Assembly (NCBI GenBank): GCA_040902305.1
Contig: JBBDXN010000043.1
Span: 1-5,883, forward strand
Reading direction: 5' to 3'
DNA: 5,883 nucleotides
DNA from: CAMLFJ01 sp040902305
GTDB taxonomy: Bacteria; Methylomirabilota; Methylomirabilia; Rokubacteriales; CSP1-6
This document shows, in pieces, positions 1 through 5,260 of the stretch; the stretch's first letter is position 1, and every line of letters starts with the position of its first letter. A program made the position numbers and the translations under genes. The notes below the pieces were generated by a model that made no database searches, was not told where the DNA came from, and saw nothing but the letters and a program-made list of their open reading frames with translations.

Positions 1-1910
1 CCTCGAGCGCGAGGCGGGCCGGCTCGTCTGCATCGCGGCGGCGGGAGCGGGCGACCCGGCCGAGTGGCGCGGGCGCACCGTGCTCCTGGGCGAAGGCGCG
101 GTCGGCCGCGCGGTGGCGGAAGAGCGCAGCGTCTGGACCCCCGATGTGCTGGCCGATCCGAAGATCAGCCTGCCGGCCTGGGCGGCGGACCGGGTCCGCG
201 CCGACGGGTTCCGCTCGGTGCTCGCGGTGCCGCTCAAGGCGGGCGACCGGGTCATCGGCGTCCTGAGCCTCGGTGACGTGGTGGGCCGGACCTATACCGA
301 AGACGAGCTGGCGCTACTGGCCGCCTTCGGGGGGCAGGGGGCGGTAACGCTCGAGAACGCGGCGCTGTACCGCGATATCCGCGCCGCGCGCGACTTCCTG
401 CAGTCGATCACCGAGAACTCGCCGGACGCGATCATCACCACCGACGGCCAGGGCCGGGTCACCTACTTCAGCCGCGGCGCCGAGGACATGTTCGGCTACC
501 GGGCGGAGGAGATGATCGGCACCTCGGTGGTCAATCTCTACCCGGGCGGTCTGGAGGAGGCGCGGACCGTCAAGCGGCGCCTCGACCAGGAAGGGCTGCT
601 GCGCAACTACGAGAGCGGGTTCCTGGCCAGGGACGGCCGAAAGGTGGAGATCAGCGCGTCCATCTCGGTGCTGCGCGACGCGGGCGGGGCCGCGGTCGGC
701 ACGCTCGGGCTGCTCAAGGACATCGCGGAGCGTCGGCAGCTCGAGGAGCAGCTCCGTCAGTCCCAGAAGATGGACGCGATCGGCCAGCTCGCGGGCGGCA
801 TCGCGCACGACTTCAACAATCTCCTGACCGTCATCGCGGGGCGCGCGCAGATGATCCTCTCGCGGCTGCGGCCGGAAGAGCCGATTCACCGCGACGCCAC
901 CCTCGTCCGCACCACCGCGGACCGGGCGGCCGCCCTCACCCAGCAGCTCCTCGCCTTCAGCCGCAAGCAGGTGCTGCAGCCGCAGGTGCTCAACCTGAAC
1001 GCGGTCGTGACCGCCATGGAGCCGATGCTGCGCCGGCTGATCGGCGAGGACATCGATCTGGCGGTCGTCCCGGCGGCGGATCTGGGGCGGGTCAAGGCGG
1101 ACCCGGGCCAGGTCGAGCAGGTCATCGTGAACCTGGTCGTCAATTCACGCGACGCGATGCCCCAGGGCGGCCGGCTCACCGTCGAGACCGCGAACGTGGA
1201 GCTCGACGAAGTCTACGCGAGCCGGCACGTCTCGGTGCCGCCGGGGCCCTACGTCATGCTGGCGGTCACCGATACCGGCGAGGGCATCGACGAGGAGAAG
1301 CGCTCGCGGGTGTTCGAGCCGTTCTTCACCACCAAGGAGCCCGGGAAGGGAACGGGCCTCGGGCTCGCGACCGTCTACGGCATCGTGAAGCAGAGCGGCG
1401 GCGACATCCGGCTCTACAGCGAGCTCGGCACGGGCACCAGCTTCAAGATCTATCTGCCGCGGGTGGCCGAGCAGGCCCGCGAGGCGGATCCGGCGGCCTC
1501 GCCGAGCGCGACGGTGCCGCGCGGGACCGAGACCGTCCTGCTGGTGGAGGACGAGCCCGAGGTGCGGGACCTCGCGCGGGAGATCCTGGAAGGAAGCGGC
1601 TACACGGTGCTGCAGGCCTGCGACGCGCAGGAGGCGGTGTTCCTAGCCGAGCGGCACGCGGGCCCGATCCACCTGCTCCTGACCGACGTCATCATGCCGC
1701 GCCAGAGCGGGCGCGCCCTCGTGGAGCGGCTGCGCCCGCTGCGCCCGGAGATGCAGGTGCTGTACATGTCCGGGTACACGAACGAGGCCATCGTGCGCCA
1801 CGGCGTCCTGGACCCGGATACCTTGTTCATCCAGAAGCCCTTCACACCCGCCGGGCTCGGCCACAAGGCCCGCGCGGCCATCGACGGCGCGCCGTCGCCG
1901 GCCGGCGCCG
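1..1910 (+). CDS. Hybrid histidine kinase (GAF-PAS-HisKA-HATPase-REC), partial at both ends
   Basis: Sensor kinase that autophosphorylates on His and carries its own receiver domain. The reading frame is open from base 2, giving 636 visible residues. Visible order: GAF domain (residues ~1-125); PAS domain (~130-245); coiled linker; HisKA with the phospho-acceptor motif GGIAHDFNNLL, His269 (bases 806-808); HATPase_c (~365-487) with N box NLVVNSRDAM, G1 box DTGEGI, F box FEPFFTTK and G2 box GTGLGLA; C-terminal receiver (~510-628) with acidic pair Asp517/Glu518, phospho-Asp562 (1685-1687), Ser590 and Lys612. Every catalytic residue expected of both modules is present. No membrane segment is visible, so it is probably cytosolic unless the missing N-terminus has one. 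The start lies upstream of the window. The frame runs into the N gap just after the receiver, so only a short tail and the stop are missing. No response-regulator partner is visible, and the signal sensed is unknown. Confidence 0.93.
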
Positions 1911-1920
1911 NNNNNNNNNN
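1911..1920. other. Assembly gap (10 N)
   Basis: Ten undetermined bases between the end of the kinase and the end of sppA. The run is probably a placeholder, so the true length is unknown. It hides the kinase stop codon, or at least the path to it. A TGA at 1924-1926 would be that stop only if the real gap length is 2 modulo 3, since at exactly ten bases it is out of frame. Confidence 0.97.
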
Positions 1921-1921
1921 G

Positions 1922-1937
1922 CCTGAGCCGGCTCAGG
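1922..1937. terminator. Palindrome between convergent genes, possible bidirectional terminator
   Basis: CCTGAGCCGGCTCAGG is a perfect 16-bp palindrome that can fold as a 6-bp stem with a CCGG loop. Its right arm contains the sppA stop codon (1933-1935, minus strand) and its left arm contains a plus-strand TGA that could be the kinase stop. The position between two converging genes suits a shared terminator. No T-run follows on the plus strand and the other side is hidden by Ns, so an intrinsic terminator is not proven. Confidence 0.35.
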
Positions 1938-2895
1938 GCCACCAGAGGTACAGGAAGCGCGGGCCGCCGCCGCCCAGGGCGGCCGCGAACTGGGCGAGGG
2001 CGCTCTCCGCGGTCGTCGCCTGCGCGTTGGCCGAGTAGATGTTCGCGCGATACTCCTTCGGGCGGTGGTACATGATGACCCGTGCCTCGCTGACCCCGGC
2101 CCGCTCCTTCGCGAGCGTCACCACGTCCTCGAGATAGGCGATGCGGTCCACCAGCCCCAGCGTGAGGGCCTGGTCGGCGGTGTAGACGCGGCCGTCGGCG
2201 AATCCGCGCACGCGATCCTCCGGTAGGTTGCGCGACCGCGCGATCAGCCCGACGAAGCGCCCGTACATGTCGTCGATGATCCCCTGGAACACCGCGCGCT
2301 CCGACTCGGTGAGGGACCGGAAGGGCGAGCCGGCGTCCTTCATCGGCCCCGACTTGATGGCGAGCGGGGCCACCCCGATCTTCTCGAGCAAGCCCTGCGC
2401 GTTGACGGTGACCATCACCACCCCGATGCTGCCGGTGATGGTGGTGGGATTGACCACGATGGTATCGGCGGCCAGCGCGGCGTAATAGCCGCCGGAGGCG
2501 CCCACGTCCATGATGGCCGCGATCACCGGCACCTTCTTGCGCGCCTTGAAGGCCAGCAGCTCGTGATAGAGGATGTCGGACGCGGTGATGGTGCCGCCGG
2601 GGCTGTTGATCCGCACGATCAGCGCTTTGACGCGCTCGTCCTTTTCCGCCTTGCGCAGCTCCTCGCGCACCCGCGCGAGCAGTGGCACCTTCGGCGGGGG
2701 CGCGCCGATCGAGAAGCTCGGCACGTCCTCGGACAGCACGCCCGAGAGATCGAGCAGCAGGATCTTGCTCGAGCCCTTGCCCTCGACCGTCTCCTCCTCG
2801 AGCGGCTGGATCTTGGGCTGGAAGTCGAGCGTGACGAGGGAGCAGCCGGACAGGGCGAGGAGACCGGCGAGGGCGAGGGCGGCAAGAGGGTGCAT
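1933..2895 (-). CDS. sppA: Signal peptide peptidase SppA, short S49 form, predicted lipoprotein
   Basis: Serine protease of family S49 that degrades leftover signal peptides in or at the membrane. The protein has 320 residues and one catalytic domain, like the short Bacillus-type enzyme and unlike the two-domain E. coli protein. The substrate-binding loop NSPGGTITASD (97-107), nucleophile Ser134 in VGASGGYYAA and general base Lys186 in SGPMKDAGSPFR are all present. The Ser-Lys spacing of 52 equals that of B. subtilis SppA as I recall it (Ser147/Lys199). The N-terminus is a hydrophobic stretch ending in the lipobox LSGC (Cys18), so it is predicted to be lipidated and to face outside the cytoplasm. 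The n-region has no Lys or Arg, which is unusual. The ATG start is chosen because the signal peptide begins there and no start codon lies just upstream in frame. The gene starts 37 bp after the oxidoreductase gene on the same strand. Confidence 0.93.
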   Translation of the reverse strand: MHPLAALALAGLLALSGCSLVTLDFQPKIQPLEEETVEGKGSSKILLLDLSGVLSEDVPSFSIGAPPPKVPLLARVREELRKAEKDERVKALIVRINSPGGTITASDILYHELLAFKARKKVPVIAAIMDVGASGGYYAALAADTIVVNPTTITGSIGVVMVTVNAQGLLEKIGVAPLAIKSGPMKDAGSPFRSLTESERAVFQGIIDDMYGRFVGLIARSRNLPEDRVRGFADGRVYTADQALTLGLVDRIAYLEDVVTLAKERAGVSEARVIMYHRPKEYRANIYSANAQATTAESALAQFAAALGGGGPRFLYLWWP

Positions 2896-2901
2896 GCCAG
2901 C

Positions 2902-2930
2902 AGTATACGGCTCGGCCCGCGGGGGGCGAA
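2902..2930 (-). promoter_or_regulatory. Candidate promoter for sppA (leaderless geometry)
   Basis: On the minus strand, TATACT (2907-2902, 5 of 6 matches to the -10 consensus) lies only six bases before the sppA ATG. A weak -35-like TTCGCC (2930-2925) stands 17 bp further upstream. Transcription would begin at or next to the A of the ATG. No Shine-Dalgarno precedes this ATG. The weak -35 and the short search space keep confidence low. Read-through from the upstream oxidoreductase gene is the alternative. Confidence 0.4.
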
Positions 2931-2932
2931 GC

Positions 2933-3868
2933 TCAGCGGCGGTGAAACTCCGGGCAGACCTGCTCGGCCATGCGGGCGAGCTGCTCGAGCATGCGATCCG
3001 GTGGGCAGAGCGGGCGCAGGATGAACTTGGACGCGCCGGCCTTGACGTATTCCTCGACCTTCTCCAGCAGCCGGCCCACCGGCCCGAAGGCGGTGCACCG
3101 CCGCATGGTCGCCTCGTCCACGCGCCCCTGCGGGACATAGGGCCGGGCCATGGCGAGGGCCGCGTCCTCGGTCTCCGCGATCGCGTAGTTGATGAGCGTG
3201 CCGAAGTGATCCTCGGGCACCTGCCGGCCCGCCGCCGCGGCCAGCTCCTGCACCTTCTGGACGCCCGGGCGTAGCTCCTCCGGGGTGATGAAGGAGGGGA
3301 TCCAGCCGTCGCCGAGGCGCGCGGTGCGCCGCATCGCCGCCTCGCTCTTGCCCCCGATCCAGATGGGCGGCGGCGTCTGCCACGGCTTCGGAAAGATCGA
3401 GATGCGGTCCAGCTTGTAGAACTGCCCCTCCCACGTGACCTCGTCCTGGGTCCACAGGAGCCGCAGCACCTGGATGGCCTCGTCGGTGCGGCGGCCGCGC
3501 TCCGCGAAGGGGACCCCGGAGGCCTCGAACTCCCGGGGTAGCTCGACTCCCACGCCGACGGCGGGAAAGAGCCGGCCCCGCGAGAGCCAGTCCACGGTGG
3601 CCATCTCCTTGGCCGCCACCACCGGGGTGCGGTAGGGCAGGACCACCACGCTGGGCCCGAACTTCAGGCGGATGGTGCGGGCGGCGATGGCGGCGAGCGT
3701 CGTCATCACTTCCGGCACCGGAACCGGGGAGGAGAGGCGATCGGAGAGCCAGATCGAGTCCACGTCGCTCCGCTCCAGCAGATCGCAGAGCGTCCACAAG
3801 AAGGAGGCGCCCTCGCGGCCGGGCGGCCACGGGCCCGGCATGATCCCGATGCGGTACTTGATCGTCAT
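2933..3868 (-). CDS. LLM-class flavin/F420-dependent oxidoreductase
   Basis: Member of the luciferase-like monooxygenase superfamily, TIM-barrel enzymes that use FMNH2 or the deazaflavin F420 in the cytoplasm. It has 311 residues, a usual full length. Family blocks are clear: the N-terminal strand YRIGIMPGPWPP; the central block LPYRTPVVAAKEMATVDWLS (77-96) followed by RGRLFPAVGVG; the helix GRRTDEAIQVLRLLW (125-139) followed by VTWEGQFY; and the late block IWIGGKSEAAMRRTARLGDG (169-188) ending in GWIP. Cofactor and substrate cannot be read from sequence: F420 reductase/dehydrogenase, alkane- or nitrilotriacetate-type monooxygenase and methylene-H4MPT-reductase-like members share these blocks. 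The ATG at 3868 fits the beginning of the first beta-strand. No Shine-Dalgarno is seen, but a good promoter lies immediately upstream. It is the first gene of a possible two-gene unit with sppA, with no obvious functional link. Confidence 0.88.
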   Translation of the reverse strand: MTIKYRIGIMPGPWPPGREGASFLWTLCDLLERSDVDSIWLSDRLSSPVPVPEVMTTLAAIAARTIRLKFGPSVVVLPYRTPVVAAKEMATVDWLSRGRLFPAVGVGVELPREFEASGVPFAERGRRTDEAIQVLRLLWTQDEVTWEGQFYKLDRISIFPKPWQTPPPIWIGGKSEAAMRRTARLGDGWIPSFITPEELRPGVQKVQELAAAAGRQVPEDHFGTLINYAIAETEDAALAMARPYVPQGRVDEATMRRCTAFGPVGRLLEKVEEYVKAGASKFILRPLCPPDRMLEQLARMAEQVCPEFHRR

Positions 3869-3876
3869 GGTGCGGC

Positions 3877-3905
3877 ATCGTACGCGCGGGTCCCCGGACC
3901 GTCAA
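3877..3905 (-). promoter_or_regulatory. Sigma70-like promoter for the LLM oxidoreductase
   Basis: On the minus strand, TTGACG (3905-3900, 5 of 6) is followed after exactly 17 bp by TACGAT (3882-3877, 4 of 6 with the key TA...AT positions kept). The -10 ends eight bases before the ATG, so transcription would start within about two bases of the start codon. This gives a leaderless or nearly leaderless mRNA, in keeping with the missing Shine-Dalgarno. Confidence 0.6.
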
Positions 3906-3924
3906 GGCGCGCGGGCCGCCGAAG

Positions 3925-3954
3925 TTGACAGAACGGCCCTCGACGCGTCAGGGT
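3925..3954 (+). promoter_or_regulatory. Candidate promoter for the PilZ gene
   Basis: A perfect TTGACA (3925-3930) stands 30 bp before the PilZ ATG. At 18 bp spacing the hexamer CAGGGT (3949-3954) keeps only the A at position 2 and the T at position 6 of the -10 consensus, then six bases lead to the ATG. The -35 is strong and the -10 poor, so an activator or another sigma factor may be needed. The AGGG at 3950-3953 could instead serve as a weak Shine-Dalgarno. Confidence 0.35.
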
Positions 3955-3959
3955 CGAGG
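3938..3959. repeat. Inverted repeat ahead of the PilZ gene
   Basis: CCTCGAC (3938-3944) and GTCGAGG (3953-3959) are perfect inverted arms of 7 bp separated by 8 bp, ending one base before the ATG. A smaller palindrome GACGCGTC (3942-3949) is nested in it. It could be an operator covering the -10 region or, if transcription starts further upstream, a hairpin that hides the translation start. In DNA this GC-rich, a chance origin cannot be excluded. Confidence 0.35.
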
Positions 3960-3960
3960 C

Positions 3961-4602
3961 ATGAGCGGTCACGATCGGCGGGCGTTTCCGAGAGCGGCGG
4001 CGGCTTGGGCGGCCACGGTGGAGACGGGTGAGGGACGGGTCGTATCGGGCGAGGTGGTCAACCTGAGCCTGTCCGGCATGAAGGTGCGCGCCGACAGCGA
4101 CGCGGCGGTGGGCGGCATCGTGACGGTGCGGGTGACGCTGCCGGGCGCGGCGGGCCGGATGGAGATGGTGGGCACGGTGGTGCGCCGCGACGCCGAGAGC
4201 ATCGGGGTCGCCTTCCTGAAGATGTCGGACTCGCCGGCCGGCCGCGTGACGTCGTTCGTCTCGCGCGGCGACACGCGGCGCCGCTTCCCGCGCGTGCCCG
4301 TCTCGCTGCCCATCCGGGTGGAAGGCGGATCGGAGGGCACCGCGCAGGGCCACACCGTGGACCTGAGCGCCTCCGGAGGCCGCGTGACCGTCGACACGCC
4401 GCTCGTCGAGGGCGACGTGGTGGTGGTGGAGCTGCCCGCCCGCTCCGGCCTCGAGCGCCTGCGGCTGCCCGCCCTGGTCTGGGAATCGTACGCGGGCGGC
4501 GCGGTGCTCGTGTTCACGAACCTGGCGCCGAAGGAGTTCACCCGGCTCCAGGAGTATCTCGCGACCTGCCAGCCGCGCGGGTCGCGGCCAAGTTCCGTTT
4601 GA
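3961..4602 (+). CDS. Tandem PilZ-domain protein, predicted c-di-GMP receptor
   Basis: PilZ domains bind the second messenger cyclic di-GMP and pass the signal to partners controlling motility, polysaccharide export or transcription. This 213-residue protein has two. PilZ-1 (~5-98) carries RRAFPR (the RxxxR motif, Arg7/Arg11) and NLSLSG (34-39, fitting [D/N]xSxxG). PilZ-2 (~105-200) carries RRRFPR (Arg107/Arg111) and DLSASG (134-139). Both ligand motifs are intact, so each domain could bind c-di-GMP. No membrane segment, signal peptide or other output domain is visible, so it is probably a cytosolic adaptor. The ATG at 3961 is chosen because the first PilZ motif begins five residues later. A TTG in frame at 3925 is part of a TTGACA element and adds only low-complexity residues. 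It is divergent from the oxidoreductase gene, and its stop overlaps the -35 element of the following gene. The pathway it controls cannot be told from the neighbours. Confidence 0.88.
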   Translation: MSGHDRRAFPRAAAAWAATVETGEGRVVSGEVVNLSLSGMKVRADSDAAVGGIVTVRVTLPGAAGRMEMVGTVVRRDAESIGVAFLKMSDSPAGRVTSFVSRGDTRRRFPRVPVSLPIRVEGGSEGTAQGHTVDLSASGGRVTVDTPLVEGDVVVVELPARSGLERLRLPALVWESYAGGAVLVFTNLAPKEFTRLQEYLATCQPRGSRPSSV

Positions 4603-4627
4603 CAGCTCCGGAGACGCCGCATAAGAT
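4599..4627 (+). promoter_or_regulatory. Sigma70-like promoter of the TetR/crotonase unit
   Basis: A perfect TTGACA (4599-4604) is followed after 17 bp by TAAGAT (4622-4627, 4 of 6, ends conserved). The -35 contains the TGA stop of the PilZ gene (4600-4602). Transcription would start near 4634, inside the palindrome at 4627-4640, leaving a leader of roughly 15 bases before the ATG at 4650. It is the best-matching promoter in the window. Confidence 0.65.
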
Positions 4628-4640
4628 GAACCGCGGTTCA
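4627..4640. promoter_or_regulatory. Perfect 14-bp palindrome, probable operator of the TetR regulator
   Basis: TGAACCGCGGTTCA is a perfect palindrome sharing its first base with the end of the -10 hexamer and covering the expected transcription start. TetR-family dimers usually repress their own genes from exactly such sites. The outer TGAA/TTCA half-sites match the ends of the B. subtilis FadR operator consensus as I remember it, although that site is a few bases longer. Binding by this protein is inferred, not shown. Confidence 0.6.
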
Positions 4641-4649
4641 CCGCCTGGC

Positions 4650-5234
4650 ATGCGCGATCCAGACAAGCCCCAGCAGATCATCGAGGCCGCGGTTCGGGTC
4701 TTCGCCCGGAAGGGTTACTTCAACTCGCGCGTCTCGGACATCGCGCGCGAGGCCGGCATTGCCGCCGGCACCATCTATCTCTACTTCAAGACCAAGGAAG
4801 ACATCCTCATCACCCTCTTCCAGGAGAAGATGGCGGCCTTCGTGTCGTCCCTCCGCCGGGCGATCGGGGACCAGCCCGACGCGGTGGCCAAGGTGCGCCG
4901 CCTCGTCCACCTGCACTTCCGGATGCTCGAGGAGGATCCGGATCTCGCGGAGGTGGTGCAGGTCGAGCTGCGCCAGGGCCAGAAGTTCTTTCGGGGCGCC
5001 TCCAGCCAGGAGATCGCTGCGTACTTCGCGCTGATCGGCTCCGTTCTCGAGGAGGGGGTCGGCCAGGGGCACTTCAAGTCCGAGCTGCCGGTCAAGATCG
5101 CCACCAAGATGCTGTTCGGGGCCATGGACCAGATGGCCACGTCCTGGGTGCTCGGCAAGCGCGGCTACCGGCTCGTGGACACCGCGCCCGCGGTGGCCGA
5201 TCTGTTCCTGCAGGGCGTGGCCGCCCGCCGCTAG
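4650..5234 (+). CDS. TetR-family regulator, FadR-like (fatty acid degradation)
   Basis: DNA-binding repressor with an N-terminal helix-turn-helix (~25-47: VSDIAREAGIAAGTIYLYF, the typical TetR recognition helix) and an all-helical ligand domain. It has 194 residues, the same length I recall for B. subtilis FadR (YsiA). Blocks shared with that protein include GTIYLYFKTKEDILITLFQE (40-59), VELRQGQKF, LIGSVLEEG and the ending MLFGAMDQMATSWVL (154-168). Known FadR proteins release their operators on binding long-chain acyl-CoA and thereby derepress beta-oxidation genes. The same ligand is inferred here. The ATG at 4650 fits FadR length. The in-frame ATG at 4626 lies within the -10/operator region and would be upstream of the transcription start. 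No clear Shine-Dalgarno is present. A crotonase gene follows 26 bp later, supporting a role in acyl-CoA metabolism. Family is certain; the FadR function is likely. Confidence 0.88.
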   Translation: MRDPDKPQQIIEAAVRVFARKGYFNSRVSDIAREAGIAAGTIYLYFKTKEDILITLFQEKMAAFVSSLRRAIGDQPDAVAKVRRLVHLHFRMLEEDPDLAEVVQVELRQGQKFFRGASSQEIAAYFALIGSVLEEGVGQGHFKSELPVKIATKMLFGAMDQMATSWVLGKRGYRLVDTAPAVADLFLQGVAARR

Positions 5235-5244
5235 CTCGCCGCCG

Positions 5245-5253
5245 AGAGGAGAG
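5245..5253 (+). promoter_or_regulatory. Strong Shine-Dalgarno of the crotonase gene
   Basis: AGAGGAGAG contains AGGAG nine bases before the ATG at 5261. It fixes that start and is the only classic ribosome binding site at a gene start in this window. It fits translation from within a polycistronic mRNA begun at the TetR promoter. Confidence 0.8.
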
Positions 5254-5260
5254 CCGTCCG

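Noticed and set aside
314..1179. Minus-strand open frames opposite the kinase
   Set aside because: No recognisable motif, and the opposite strand has clear conserved kinase domains over the same bases.
1921..2038. Kinase frame continuing past the Ns to a stop at 2038
   Set aside because: It depends on the gap being exactly ten bases, and the translation beyond it is the antisense of the sppA C-terminus. The kinase's receiver domain already ends before the gap.
2896..3138. N-terminal extension of sppA into the oxidoreductase gene
   Set aside because: It would bury the lipoprotein signal peptide 81 residues inside the protein. The extra residues are an out-of-frame reading of the neighbouring gene.
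2573..3274. Plus-strand open frame spanning the sppA/oxidoreductase junction
   Set aside because: It is antisense to two well-supported genes, crosses their boundary and has no family features.
3925..3960. TTG start giving the PilZ protein 12 extra residues
   Set aside because: The TTG is the first half of a perfect TTGACA -35 element, the extra residues look random, and the ATG at 3961 lies right before the first PilZ motif.
4627..4640. The palindrome as a terminator of the PilZ gene
   Set aside because: Only a 5-bp stem remains once a loop is allowed and no T-run follows. Its position right after a -10 element suits an operator better.
3865..4641. Long open frames on the minus strand opposite the PilZ gene
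   Set aside because: Low-complexity Arg/Ala/His-rich translation with no domain. It is a frame shadow expected in GC-rich DNA.
4626..4649. ATG at 4626 as start of the TetR regulator
   Set aside because: It lies inside the -10 hexamer and operator, upstream of the expected transcription start. The ATG at 4650 gives the length usual for FadR.
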